64,000 bases of DNA from Agapetus fuscipes (lineage: Eukaryota > Arthropoda > Insecta > Trichoptera > Glossosomatidae). Both the position numbers and the translations under genes were made by a program. The stretch is taken from positions 12,524,001 to 12,588,000 of the forward strand of contig OX637345.1 of assembly GCA_951799405.1 (NCBI GenBank). Reading direction: 5' to 3'. The notes under the pieces were generated by a model. That model ran no database searches and was not told the DNA's origin. It saw nothing but the letters and a program-made list of their open reading frames with translations. Below are positions 56,401-62,144 of the stretch, piece after piece (position 1 is the first letter of the stretch; each line of letters opens with the position of its first letter).

Positions 56401-57140
56401 CAGTAGCAGGCATATTGGTGGTCGAGGCGCTGGGAGCAGCACAGTCAAGAAGAAAGAACGATCCGGTCGATGCTTTTTGGCCACCTGTCTAATGACGTGA
56501 CCTACTAGCGCCACTTTCAACAGACCATGCGTTGTACTAAATCGGTGACACCAGTGCGTCTACGGATCTCCTGGTTTGGAACCCTGTCCCTAAGGCTGAT
56601 TCCCAGCATTCTCATTTCAAAGGTTCTTTGGCAAGTCCTCTGCACCCTGAGTACGAGTTGCAAAACTTGAGTAAAGTAAAGTTTACGGAAAGTATTAAAG
56701 CGTGGTTTTCCCCAAAATCTGCCGTTATGTTTGTTTGAACTAGATTTTCTTCATCACTGTAACTCTTGCTAATACCATAAAATGTAAGAAACAAAAACGG
56801 CAGATTTTGGGGAAAATCACTCTTTAATACTTTCCGTAAACTTAACTTTACTCAAGTTTTGCAACTCGTACTCAGGGTACAGTTTGCTGGCGCTATACTT
56901 TGTGAGCCATTTCATTTTCTGATCATAGGTGTATACTGGAAGAAGATGGATAGACCCTGCGTTTCTGGTTTATAGCAAGACAACCTATTATTCAGGGAAC
57001 TATCTATTGATGAAAATTAACTCTTGTATGTTTTCTTTTGTGCAGAGTTCCCAGAATCGTCTCCTGATCAAGAACGGTAAAGTGGTGAACCACGATGAGA
57101 TGATAGACGCCGATGTCTTCATAGAGGATGGCGTCATCAA
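29423..57140 (+). CDS. CRMP: Dihydropyrimidinase / CRMP, first two exons (continues beyond window)
   Basis: Exon 1 is 29423-29461 and exon 2 is 57046-57140. Together they read MAAPVKKVPIHLQ, SSQNRLLIKNGKVVNHDEMI and DADVFIEDGVIK. RLLIKNGKVVN..DVFIEDGVIK is the opening beta-strand region of the dihydropyrimidinase/CRMP amidohydrolase family. By family knowledge dihydropyrimidinase opens the ring of dihydrouracil and dihydrothymine in pyrimidine breakdown, while CRMPs are non-enzymatic neuronal relatives. In Drosophila one gene makes both. Catalytic residues lie in later exons outside the window, so enzyme or CRMP cannot be told. Intron 1 is 27.6 kb, almost all transposons. Confidence 0.85.
30000..30540. 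repeat. Degenerate ccactgatttggcca minisatellite in CRMP intron 1
   Basis: Irregular recurrence of ccactg, tttggccact and gccactg over about 540 bp, with no fixed period. Pyrimidine-rich on the plus strand. Open frames across it are repeat artefacts. Confidence 0.65.
30760..31028 (-). pseudogene. CR1/L2-type LINE RT C-terminus and 3' end (partner of S1 tail A)
   Basis: Open to the stop: FGDRAFRFAGPMEWNRLPPN, VRKAETVGVFKGALKTHLYK, KSYPLFERALEV. FGDRAF..AGP.EWN.LP is a common C-terminal signature of CR1/L2/Jockey-type RTs. Its last codons plus the first 3' UTR bases (gagagggcccttgaggtgtg, acacaaaaacggcgctc) match S1 tail A. Confidence 0.82.
31056..31284 (+). mobile_element. R245 retroposon, diverged
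   Basis: cggtatgaagctgaccatcc to tctttgcaacttaaattata. Confidence 0.78.
31293..31575 (+). mobile_element. S1 SINE, full length, tail A
   Basis: gaccggtccgtagttcagtg, ggactctgaat, B box ggttcgaatcc, then gagggctcttgaggtgtgat and gcgctcaccaaataaat. Confidence 0.92.
31858..31999 (-). mobile_element. S1 SINE with tail B
   Basis: S1 body (cttggtcgtcgctacaaagc) continues into cctctgcggcacta, cccctagagtctc and cccgcacaggattt instead of tail A. Confidence 0.75.
32000..32215 (-). mobile_element. Composite S1-S2 SINE, partial
   Basis: Reverse: ggggccggcctcacaccagc, then both diagnostic joints, ccttgagatcgaa and cgacctttttacgagc. Confidence 0.8.
32447..32928. mobile_element. Inverted-repeat element hosting half of family P
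   Basis: Arms 32447-32513 and 32865-32928 (ggcgtgttcccattcc, gacctaaaaggaatgtt) are inverted. Between them (32526-32830) lies one arm of the family P palindrome. Confidence 0.72.
33220..33503. mobile_element. Foldback insertion with 9-bp direct flanks
   Basis: agacaaccc at 33211-33219 and 33504-33512 flank it. Inside, ttctttaacgtagttta (near 33290) and its reverse complement (near 33465) form arms of about 40 bp. Confidence 0.6.
33544..34022 (+). mobile_element. Composite S1-S2 SINE, full length
   Basis: Both heads (ggttcgaatcc, then tagctcaattgg), the joint aagctcgtaaacatgtcaat, and the gctcgatctcaagg-tttac deletion joint; S2 tail gtgtagctgggttgcg. Confidence 0.88.
34030..34354 (+). pseudogene. 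LINE RT C-terminal fragment
   Basis: An open frame ends LLEGYRLYMPDDHTRGRGYD, LFHVPKNSTDVVVQHSVTRS, IQLLNK-stop. The pattern (LF.VP....T.....S..R...LLN) parallels the C-terminus of the intact RT at 57780. Could be another gene fragment. Confidence 0.45.
34794..35042. mobile_element. MITE with tcgcacg ends (copy 1)
   Basis: tcgcacgctttataataaag and the reverse complement tcgcacgtttaataataaag. 248 bp, inserted in a minisatellite unit; second copy at 50071. Confidence 0.82.
35083..35460. repeat. 60-bp minisatellite built of four 15-bp subunits
   Basis: About six units of gacaaaatgtccatt, gacactattcccacc, aacacaatgtccatt, gacaaatgtccacgt. Stop-free on both strands (151- and 154-codon ORFs) simply because of the repeat. 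Confidence 0.9.
35594..35832. repeat. Inverted LINE fragments inside the foldback element
   Basis: Both arms encode the RT-derived words TLMY.SEAWTVSE in opposite directions (minus 35594-35660, plus 35765-35832), like the LINE relic at 37600. Confidence 0.65.
35850..36138. mobile_element. MITE with ggggccgtccataaattacg ends
   Basis: Left ggggccgtccataaattacg, right reverse complement ggggtgtccatatattacg; TAA flanks both sides; interior C runs. Ends of this type are widespread in arthropod genomes as I recall. Confidence 0.8.
36356..36478 (-). mobile_element. R245 fragment
   Basis: gcccacaagtagacacgtgt and caactttt. Confidence 0.55.
36482..36744. mobile_element. MITE with ccttaaaggtaaaactgaa ends
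   Basis: Left atatcgataccttaaaggta, right reverse complement atatcgccaccttaaaggta. Related pieces at 44096-44262, 51450-51560 and 52885-52930. Confidence 0.7.
36915..37256 (+). mobile_element. S2 SINE, full length
   Basis: tagctcatttggtagagtgc to gtgtagcttacttgcgtttg, with a ttgcg-rich tail. Confidence 0.9.
37462..38141 (+). mobile_element. S2 3' half split by a LINE insertion
   Basis: 37462-37516 (ttaactgaagtggttggcat) and 38092-38141 (gcgacctcttcgtggg) flank the LINE piece. Confidence 0.7.
37517..38091 (+). pseudogene. LINE RT C-terminal relic with gttaca-repeat tail
   Basis: LTLDLRMAVHNGILIPTLMY then GSEAWTVNDSEVSKV; after frameshifts VMRWFGHVERMDDDRLT, then CMKKVMDMNELKEVCKDKKK and WRQLCRGSGHP-stop; ends acagttacagttaca. 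Confidence 0.8.
38466..38718 (-). mobile_element. R245 retroposon
   Basis: ctaaatctaagctgcaaaga to acctgtaaatcaaggaat. Confidence 0.87.
38995..39165 (-). mobile_element. S1 SINE 5' half
   Basis: ggtttgaacccgcattcttc (reverse B box) and ttaccactagatagacta head; tail missing. Confidence 0.78.
39555..39680 (+). mobile_element. R245 fragment
   Basis: gcttatgttcatttgagatt and tatctttgcaacttagatta. Confidence 0.65.
39746..40015 (+). promoter_or_regulatory. LTR-like promoter module
   Basis: tgtaggatga start, a TATA box (gctataaaaggcgc, near 39880), a tcagt initiator about 28 nt on, and aataaat poly(A) signals 65-90 nt after that. TATA, initiator and poly(A) signal so close together is typical of an LTR with a short R region. 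A real promoter is the alternative. Confidence 0.4.
40146..40275. mobile_element. MITE fragment (family of 14512)
   Basis: ttttatactcgg right end and gtaaattgaaaaaatgtacg interior; left end lost. Confidence 0.5.
40276..40930. other. Unassigned stretch
   Basis: AT-rich, no ORF above 60 codons and no shared repeat seen. Confidence 0.35.
40931..41173. mobile_element. MITE with gggctattcttagacatt ends
   Basis: About 60-bp inverted ends (gggctattcttagacatt, then acgctttgacaaactaatga). The interior (cttcatacaaa, ccatcttggattgaca type) recurs at 22965-23095. Confidence 0.75.
41480..41710 (+). repeat. Duplicated ~72-bp LINE-like segment
   Basis: cattgtgagtatggaactgg at 41521 and 41634 begins two copies, each continuing gagaag and ggcgtcatacaaacagtg. 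Confidence 0.6.
41769..41932 (+). mobile_element. S2 SINE, internally deleted
   Basis: tagctcagtttgtagaatgc head jumps to cacatgagatcgcctcgggg. Confidence 0.7.
42035..42200. mobile_element. MITE with cccatttcagac ends (copy 2)
   Basis: cccatttcagacacaacg and tctagtgtgaaat; pairs with 19966-20130. Confidence 0.6.
42570..42690 (+). pseudogene. LINE C-terminal fragment entering R245
   Basis: gggaaaaatggcggttgatttg (KKWRLIC region) and a gttgacttgtgggttggtat head start. Confidence 0.5.
42712..42963 (-). mobile_element. S3 SINE, full length
   Basis: gtcggtgttatggccaagga head in reverse, B box ggttcgatccc, poly(A) as a T run near 42713. A ~65-bp AT-rich insertion sits in the body. Confidence 0.75.
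42964..43150 (-). pseudogene. CR1/L2-type LINE C-terminus
   Basis: MFGDCAFAVAGPPA then ERARRPWKVPECTEDKQI. Same family as 60150-60360; its 3' end abuts the S3 head. Confidence 0.65.
43203..43262 (-). pseudogene. LINE fragment (MNELKEVCKD family)
   Basis: cctctttcagttcattcata reversed matches the relic at 37517. Confidence 0.5.
43374..43718 (+). mobile_element. R245 split by a short LINE 3' end
   Basis: 43374-43477 and 43567-43718 rejoin; gagtt at both joints. Confidence 0.8.
43478..43566 (-). mobile_element. Very short 5'-truncated LINE insertion
   Basis: aagcgcctttgtagtgacac matches the 3' UTR of the 42964 LINE family; the 3' end is a tatatata run. Confidence 0.6.
44255..44475 (-). pseudogene. 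LINE 3' relic with gttaca tail
   Basis: Reverse: gtaactgtaactctgtcgcc, ttctgcagagctgccgccat, tcagttcattcatatcca. Confidence 0.72.
44604..44918 (-). mobile_element. S2 SINE, full length
   Basis: aagctacacatacagtgcaa to gagctatcgaccgg. Confidence 0.85.
45165..45212 (-). mobile_element. S1 tail A fragment
   Basis: ttaggatgattcatatggtg, agcgctgtttttgtgcga. Confidence 0.65.
45214..45508 (+). mobile_element. S2 SINE
   Basis: tagctcagttggtagaattc, tcgggagctgggaaacc, acccttcggag hairpin and a gtgtagcatagttgctttgcg tail end. Confidence 0.82.
45518..45684 (+). mobile_element. S2 SINE 3' half
   Basis: cagaaatgagaaccggccct to tatgtagagcttaattcc, directly after the previous copy. Confidence 0.75.
46118..46297 (+). 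pseudogene. LINE C-terminus and 3' UTR leading into R245
   Basis: atgaaagaagtatgcaagga (MKEVCKDRKKWRLICN) and the same T-rich 3' UTR as 16070-16183. Confidence 0.72.
46298..46530 (+). mobile_element. R245 as LINE 3' end
   Basis: tgacttataggtatgaggct to ttgcaacttagattatagat; contiguous with LINE 3' UTR. Confidence 0.85.
46545..47181 (-). pseudogene. RTE-like LINE RT C-terminus with a duplicated module
   Basis: LRTCQWVIERRMLGISHRIR, SNQEIRRRTGVTDIIQRM, CFKWRCTGHIARQDQDRW; then again NQEIRGRAGVTDAIQ, MASLEWRWAGHLATKE, then MMSKRGAGRPQLRWLDDIKR. The NQEIR..GVTD.IQ unit occurs twice. Confidence 0.8.
47189..47302 (+). mobile_element. S1 head fragment
   Basis: ggtcggtagtctagtggtta, B box ggttcgattccc. 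Confidence 0.75.
47308..47530. mobile_element. MITE fragment (family of 18413)
   Basis: caatgtttgtatgtgtactg to gacaagccaaacaagcactg; left end missing. Confidence 0.65.
47902..48510 (+). mobile_element. S2 SINE split by R245
   Basis: 47902-48067 (head to caccaacc) and 48358-48510 (aaccctcgg to gtgtagcttaat) rejoin; aacc at both joints. Confidence 0.8.
48070..48357 (+). mobile_element. R245 with ~25 bp of LINE 3' UTR upstream
   Basis: atttgtcgtgtatgtttctt precedes the usual head, as at 62150; tail ttagattagatta. Confidence 0.83.
48983..49232. mobile_element. MITE, complete (family of 18413)
   Basis: gttcttgtttatcgtaaacg and ggcgtatacgataaacaaga ends; interior almost identical to 18413-18658. 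Confidence 0.82.
49328..49667 (-). mobile_element. S2 SINE, full length with caacg-repeat tail
   Basis: Reverse tail gcaacgcaacgcaacgcaac, hairpin ccccgagggggtc, B box gggattcgaaccc, A box ccaactgagcta. Confidence 0.92.
49689..49882 (+). pseudogene. LINE C-terminus and 3' UTR leading into R245
   Basis: tggatgaaatgaaagaagta (DEMKEVCKDRKKWRLICN) then T-rich 3' UTR. Confidence 0.7.
49883..50375 (+). mobile_element. R245 as LINE 3' end, split by a MITE
   Basis: 49883-50070 and 50320-50375 (gtgaatcctcaatgttac) rejoin. Confidence 0.8.
50071..50319. mobile_element. MITE with tcgcacg ends (copy 2)
   Basis: tcgcacgtttaataataaag and reverse complement tcgcacgcttaataataaa, TA-type flanks; about 90% like 34794-35042. 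Confidence 0.85.
50400..50426 (-). mobile_element. Tail B fragment
   Basis: aaggaatcctgtgcggga, the reverse of the S1 tail B end. Confidence 0.45.
50910..51151 (-). mobile_element. R245 retroposon
   Basis: ctaatctaatctaagttgca to gggtcagccgcatacc; head slightly short. Confidence 0.83.
51190..51436 (-). mobile_element. R245 retroposon
   Basis: ctataatctataatctaagt to acctataagtcaaggaat. Confidence 0.88.
51568..51630 (-). mobile_element. Tail B fragment
   Basis: aaggaatcctgtgcgggagg, then gtctcgggggtctatgtcag, aligning to S1 tail B at 31870. Confidence 0.5.
51819..52139 (-). CDS. Unrecognised 106-codon ORF
   Basis: MAVSLYHQKRKKRFWMTFQM start and SIAKNLNGDFAHLLALFF near the end. Balanced composition, GC-richer than its surroundings, no tandem structure. 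No family recognised and no splice or promoter evidence; it may be mobile-element debris, since a MITE-like end lies just beyond its start. Confidence 0.2.
   Translation of the reverse strand: MAVSLYHQKRKKRFWMTFQMLPSRPVTKVDPASVNRTLSEANNDLASMVGRHCGRYNIREISTIWLRTPTKSIAKNLNGDFAHLLALFFHAIASNAQRLKSQPVGK
52170..52320. mobile_element. Short MITE (aacatgg ends), uninterrupted copy
   Basis: agtctcgacgaccgtcgata, then aacatggcg and cgccatgtt as inverted ends. Confidence 0.62.
52352..52852 (+). mobile_element. Composite S1-S2 SINE, full length
   Basis: Both heads; joints gctcgtaaaaaggtcgatag and gttcgatctcaaggtttac; ccccttcgggg; gtgtagcttagttgcg. Confidence 0.9.
53092..53340 (+). mobile_element. R245 retroposon, full length
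   Basis: ttccttgacttataggttgg to tagattatagattatagat tail. Confidence 0.92.
53371..53523. mobile_element. MITE (family of 14512)
   Basis: cgcgagtatacaaca and ttttatactcgg ends. Confidence 0.6.
53665..53765 (-). mobile_element. R245 3' fragment
   Basis: ataagttgcaaatatatggt to cacatgctgcatgtg. Confidence 0.65.
53782..54071 (-). mobile_element. S1 SINE, full length, tail A
   Basis: ggctgatttgtttggtgagc tail in reverse, cacctcaagagccctc, B box gggattcgaact, cagaccggt end. Confidence 0.85.
54080..54262 (-). mobile_element. R245 5' fragments
   Basis: 54080-54207 ends ccaacctattagtcatgga; a second worn piece (gtagtcagcctcatatcaag) follows at 54212-54262. Confidence 0.6.
54440..54672 (+). mobile_element. 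S2 SINE, diverged
   Basis: cggtcgacggcttagttggt head, ggcaaggtttactcagcctt, agtggttggtgtaaggctg. Confidence 0.72.
54728..55165 (+). mobile_element. S2 SINE split by a LINE 3' end
   Basis: 54728-54893 and 55027-55165 rejoin as S2; tgccc at both joints. Confidence 0.78.
54894..55026 (+). pseudogene. Short LINE 3' end insertion with gttaca tail
   Basis: CMKKVMDMNELKDVCKDRKK, WRQLCRGSGHP-stop, then acagttacagttacag; 5' truncated. Confidence 0.82.
55388..55864 (-). mobile_element. Composite S1-S2 SINE with clean target duplication
   Basis: 477 bp flanked by ggaggcgca on both sides (55379-55387, 55865-55873). Removing it restores the LINE reading frame. Confidence 0.95.
55964..56256 (-). mobile_element. 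Solo LTR, 293 bp
   Basis: Minus strand: TGTTACGAAATATGAG start, acctatatatacg TATA-like box, aataaaaaatcgc poly(A) signal, AACCCAACGTAACA end. Same family as 20216. Confidence 0.75.
56470..56945 (-). pseudogene. RTE-like LINE relic split by a palindromic MITE
   Basis: Matches 46841-47120: gtgacaccagtgcgtctacg, gctgattcccagcattctc, then gctggcgctatactttgtga after the insert. Confidence 0.7.
56639..56880. mobile_element. Palindromic MITE, family P relative
   Basis: Arms of about 90 bp (ccctgagtacgagttgcaaa ends) are near-exact inverted copies round about 60 bp. Inner core ttgtttcttacattttatgg matches family P. Confidence 0.82.
57046..57140 (+). CDS. CRMP: CRMP/dihydropyrimidinase exon 2
   Basis: Acceptor ttttcttttgtgcag, then SSQNRLLIKNGKVVNHDEMI, DADVFIEDGVIK and donor gtgagt, phase 0 in and phase 2 out. 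It corresponds to the first beta strands of the amidohydrolase fold. Confidence 0.88.
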
Positions 57141-57184
57141 GTGAGTACAAATAATATGTACATCCCTTACATAATATATAGGCA

Positions 57185-57234
<50 letters not shown>

Positions 57235-57320
57235 TTTATTCAACAAAACAGGAAAATACATTAAAATATATAAAACAATAATAAAAATATATACAATTGA
57301 TGTTGTACCTTCCCAATTAC

Positions 57321-57500
57321 AATGTTGACATTAAATATAAGTATTAAAAATAAAAAGAATATAAAAAAAGAATATAAATATAAATACTAATGACAGTAAG
57401 ATATTTTTTCATACAATGTTGACATTAAATATAAGTATTAAAATAAAAAAAAGAATACAAATATAAATACTAATGATAGTAAAACATTTTCATTCTTTTT
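57321..57500. repeat. ~95-bp tandem duplication in LINE 3' UTR
   Basis: aatgttgacattaaatataa occurs at about 57321 and 57416, each followed by aaagaatata/aaagaataca and ctaatgacag/ctaatgatag. Confidence 0.75.
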
Positions 57501-57779
57501 TTTCAAACACAAAATATAAAATATAAAAACCTATTAAAATAATCATGATAACCGTAATGACACCAAACAATAAGAGATAAAAACAGAATTACATATATCA
57601 AATCAGCCTTACATTCACTTGAACATGCCAATATTTTTAATTATAATTTTAATTTTTCCCACTCACTAATACCTACACACTGAAATTCTAGACAAAATTC
57701 ATTATATTTCATGAACACGTTTCTATTATTATTACAATTACAATTATTATTATTATTATTTTACATCATTAATCAAGAA

Positions 57780-60165
57780 TTAAGGGCAAAGTATGGCCGT
57801 CGTTAACTTTTTCAAAGTATTGGTCGATTTGTAAAAAATATCCAGTTCACTAAACTTTTCATTGAACAACCGCGAAGCTCTCAAGAGGAATGAGTTTCCG
57901 TATGAATTTGTTCTGTGAGACGGAATATAGAGCTGGATTTTGGTGTTTCTTGACGTCATCCTAGGCACTCGGATTCCCACTTCAGACAGGAGTTCGGAGC
58001 AAGACACGTTACCCCGGATGAGTTTGAATAGGAACATTAGGTCCAGAACACTCCGTCTCGCTTGGAGCGAAAACAAACCATAGTGTTGCAGCGCCGTATG
58101 ATAGTCGGCAAGCTCTCGATGGAGACCGTCTCGGTACAAGAGTGTCCTGATGAGGCGTTTTTGGATGGCCTCTAATCTATTGACATAGATGATATATTGC
58201 GGGTTCCAAACTTGGCAAGCATATTCAAGTATTGGTCTTACGTAAACTTTATAAAGACATAATGCCACTGCAGTGTTTCGGAATGGCTTACAAGATCTCA
58301 AAACAAACCCAAGCAGTTTGTATGATCTTTTAATGATGCTATCTATGTGGTAATTGAATCTCAATTTGTTGTCTAATACAAGCCCCAGATCACGTACTTG
58401 ATCGGCAGGTTCCACGAACTCCGATTGAATCTCGTATTCAAAGACTAATGGGTTCTTTTTCCTAGTGAACCTCACGATGCAACATTTAGAAACATTTAAA
58501 GAAAGTTTATTTACGATACAATATTCACCAAAGCGTTTCAAATCTCTTTGGATAGATACACAATCTCTCACGGATGCCACCTCTGAAAAAATCTTCATAT
58601 CGTCTGCATAAAGTAAGACGCTTGAATTGAGGAAGCAATGTCTTATATCGTTTATAAAAATTAAGAATAAAAGAGGACCCAGATGGCTACCCTGCGGCAC
58701 ACCCGAGACGACCCGTTCACGTTTGGAGGTGATTCCCCCAATCGTTACAGATATTGTTCTATCATACAGGTATGATTTGAGCCACCGGAGTAGGTCACCG
58801 TGTATTCCTTGCCTCTCCAGCTTGGCAATTAGGATCTTGTGGCTAATCTTATCAAAACATTTGGAGTAATCAGTGTAGATCACATCAGCCTGAGATCCTG
58901 CGTCCATAATCTTTAGAATTTTTTCCGTAAACAGTACCAGATTTGATGCGGTGGACCTGCCTGGTAAAAACCCATGTTGATTTACATCAATTGCATTTTT
59001 CACCGCGGAAAAAATCTGATCATATGCTATTTTTTCGAGTAACTTCCCAAATATAGATAACTTAGACACAGGGCGATAGTTTTCAACATTGTCTTTATTT
59101 CCAGATTTGTAAATTGGTACTATGTGCGCATATTTCCATTTACGTGGAAAAACACCCAGACTAAGTGATTTTTTAAATATTATTGCTAATGGCTTAATTA
59201 ATTTATCACAACAGTTTTTTATGAAAACAACCGGCAAACCATCCGGACCACAACCCTTCCTCACGTCTAATGAGCGAATGTTTTCACATAACCTATCCTC
59301 ATTGATGACTATGGACGAGATAGTGGAGCAATCATTAAATGAATCACCAGATTGACGTGCAACCGATAAACCATCATCTTCCACGAAAACGGAGGAAAAG
59401 TATTTAAGGAACAAGTCAGATATCCCAGCAGCATCATTTTTTATTTCATTTTCGTACTTCATTTCATTTGGAATACAGCTTTCGCCTTTTTTTGATTTAA
59501 TAAAGGAAAATAGTTTTTTGGGGTCATTTCTAATAGACGTCTCCATGTGGTTCAAATATTTACGCTTGCATATCTTTTCCTGTTGTTTGAATCTACTTCT
59601 TAGTAATGAAAATGTGGAGTAGTCCAACGGATTTCCGTAACGCCTAAACTTAGTATGGAACAATTGTTTTTCTTTTAAGATTTTCTTCAAAGCGTTGGAA
59701 TACCAAGGAGGGTACTGCGTATTGGTGCTACATAATCGAGATTTCGGGACATATTCATCAATAATTTCATTTACCACACGGTAGAAATTATCCACCATCT
59801 CATCAATATCATCCGAATCCAGAATTGAGTCCCAATCGACCATAGACAAAGAATTGTTAATTATTGTATAGTCGGCCTTTTTGTATACGTACACCATTCT
59901 CGGGGTACTCGTACGTAAGGAGCTTAGAATGCCACTATGATGCGTCACCCGCATACATAGAGACTTGTGATGACGATCCTCGGGCACGAGTGGAGACAAA
60001 GGGGTGTCAACCGTCACATTCTTGTTGCATAAAACTAGGTCTAAAATTCTGCCATTAACATTTGGAAGCCCGTTAAACTGTCTAAGGTCAGAAAATGCCA
60101 TAAAATCTTGTACAATGAAGGTAGATGGGTCACTATAAGGTGTAAAGCTATAAGAAGAGTTAACA
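57780..60165 (-). CDS. LINE ORF2: endonuclease C-end plus reverse transcriptase
   Basis: A stop-free frame (open to 60230, about 816 codons; the first ~22 are probably foreign). GRILDLVLCN near residue 60 is the end of an APE-type endonuclease. RT motifs: GPDGLPVVFIKN (~328), HGFLPGRSTASN (~419), YTDYSKCFDKISH (~452), GVPQGSHLGPLLF (~510) and catalytic YADD (541-544). The C-terminus has RPILEYACQVWNP. By family knowledge it copies its own RNA into a nicked genomic site. Intact RT motifs and a pure poly(A) point to a young insertion, but without the endonuclease start and ORF1 it cannot move on its own. Confidence 0.9.
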
Positions 60166-60360
60166 CAATGTTTGGAGAGCGTGTATTTGCAGTTGCTGGT
60201 CCTCTGGCCTGGAACCACCTGCCAAATCATGTGAGAGAGCTAGAGGACCATGGAAAGTTCCGGAATGCACTGAAGTAAATTTCTGGCATCGTTTGCACCA
60301 GCGCCCTTGGAGTGACTACATCACGAAACGGCGCTATAAAGAAATCACCAACTCATCATC
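60150..60360 (+). pseudogene. CR1/L2-type LINE C-terminus
   Basis: MFGERVFAVAGPLAWNHLPN then HVRELEDHGKFRNALK-stop, then a 3' UTR with cgaaacggcgctataaagaa. Antisense to the start of the 57780 frame. Confidence 0.78.
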
Positions 60361-60404
60361 GTCAATAGGGTCGGCTCTACGCTAGCTCTTGAGTAGAAGG
60401 GCTT

Positions 60405-60590
60405 AAAAGGAAGCTCCACTTGAAGTGGAGGTTTGCTTTCTCCCAAGGGGGCTGGTTCTCATTTCTAATGCAGGCTGAGTAAACCTTGACAGTATTTTGA
60501 TTTTGGGTTTGAAATTAAAAAAAAACGTCAGAATGGGAAGTTATGTATGACACCCTTGGTGTGGATCGAGCTCTTGCGTTCTGGTATGGA
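60405..60590 (-). mobile_element. S2 SINE fragment
   Basis: gctccacttgaagtggaggt, then gggctggttctcatttct and cacccttggtgtggatcg. Confidence 0.7.
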
Positions 60591-60975
60591 TGGTACTTTT
60601 TTCACGTATTTACTTTACGTAAGGTATTTCCCAAAGAATTTTACGGGCGTTTTTCTTCGAAACAGTTCTTCCTTTTCCAGCCATGCCCTTTCCGATGCGT
60701 ACTATATTTTTAGACGTGTAAATGGGGAGTAGTTGAAGAATGCACAGAGACAGGAAACTGTACGTCTTGTTAGTAAACGGATGACGAGAAATGCTTAAGA
60801 CAGTGAAGTATGAAGACCACCTATGTAATTCTACCGACATTCTATTCGATAGCTCAGTTTGGTTAAGTTTTTGTTTACTGAACTAGAAGTCTTGGTTTGT
60901 TATCCAAAAGTGTGACCAAAAATGATCGTCCAGTGGCAACCTAGGATGTCTAAATGGAGAGACCACAGCTGAGAT

Positions 60976-61036
60976 CAATCGGTCCGTAGTATAATGGTTA
61001 CACTTTGGACTCGTAAATGGAAGGTTGTGGGTTCGA
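60976..61036 (+). mobile_element. S1 head, truncated
   Basis: tcggtccgtagtataatggt, B box ggttcgaat. Confidence 0.75.
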
Positions 61037-61057
61037 ATAAATATAATTAATATAACG

Positions 61058-61357
61058 AAATAATATTAGGATGATTTATTTGGTGAGCGCTGTTGTTGTG
61101 TGAACCACACCTCAAGAGCCCTGTGTAAGCTTCGTCGTCGTTAAAGAAAACGACAATTCTCAAATAAGACCCAGTTGCTCTAAACTTGGATGGATCTTAG
61201 GTAACCGGTCTCTGGTACAAGCATATCTTTTTTTTACCCCAGCGAAGAGCAAATTTGAAAATATAAATGGTATATTTTTGTGGTCCGCCGGGACTCGAAC
61301 CCACAACCTTCCATTTAGAGTCCGAAGTGTTACCTACCACTGAACTACGGACCGGTC
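61058..61357 (-). mobile_element. S1 SINE, full length, tail A
   Basis: taatattaggatgatttatt tail in reverse to ctgaactacggaccggtc. Confidence 0.88.
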
Positions 61358-61734
61358 TAGACAGTGAAAAAGAAGAAGAGGAGAGAATGAACCTGTACAG
61401 TCAGTCAACATGCATCAGACATGCTTAACCATAAAGTGTATGTATGCAGGCTCCCCCATAAGTACAGTCAGTGAATGTTAGTCGGGGCGCCTAATTTAAC
61501 ACTTCCGTTTTATGCTAAACACCAGTCTATAATCATATTATTATGTATAGTGCACACCATTGAGTTATAGAATAGTGAAGTAGACGCTATATCCTTTTCA
61601 ACCTACCTCAACATAAATCTTCGTTAATTAGAAAGAGAACAAGAATACTCCGAGTGTCACCAAACTGCTAACAGGCAAAAGGTACAGTTGTTGTATTTTT
61701 TTGCGCTGTTGGCATCATGCAAATGTCTTCTCTG

Positions 61735-61995
61735 CGCGGAAATCGTGCGCAATGTTGCAATAGTTATGGTCAGGGAATTCGTCAATGTGGTCCGCTCAAT
61801 AAAGGTCACATTCAGCGAATGGACCATCGGAGCCTGGAGAAGACGATTGTGATGACGAACGAAGACCACGTTCGAGATGGCTGGATGGAGCGGTGGCGGA
61901 TTGCCGTGCAGTGGGGATGTGGGACTGGAGGAGGAAGACGTTGGATAGACAGCGCTGGCAGCGGTTGCTGAGGGAGGCCAAGACCCACCCCGGGT
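61735..61995 (+). pseudogene. LINE C-terminal relic
   Basis: GHIQRMDHRSLEKTIVM; later, in a shifted frame, RKTLDRQRWQRLLREAKTHP then GLSCQ-stop, a known style of LINE RT C-terminus, followed by a gatgatgaggatgatgag run. Confidence 0.65.
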
Positions 61996-62144
61996 TGTCG
62001 TGCCAATGATGATGAGGATGATGAGGGAATTCGTCAATTTTCAAAGAAAAATTACGTGATTATAAAACATAACGGCATGTTTAATTATATTGGGTGTCGT
62101 AAACACAATATGGAAAAAGCATACGAATTCACATGATCATTGAT

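Larger units (their letters stand above)
55360..56465 (+). pseudogene. RTE-like LINE relic split by a composite SINE and a solo LTR
   Basis: [20 protein letters not shown] is rebuilt across the SINE; after the LTR come FCGHVVRGNEDNLERLIVIG and, one frame on, KRGRGRSPTRWTDQVKTVAG. Same family as 10186-10965. Confidence 0.78.
57187..60165 (-). mobile_element. Jockey/CR1-like LINE, 5' truncated, antisense in CRMP intron 2
   Basis: A 43-nt T run (57187-57229) is the poly(A) tail. A ~550-bp 3' UTR and one long ORF follow. The 5' end is lost within the endonuclease domain near 60165. No clear target duplication found. Confidence 0.88.

Noticed and set aside
57004..57261. ORF with a poly-lysine run over CRMP exon 2
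   Set aside because: It is the antisense of exon 2 plus the LINE poly(A) tail.
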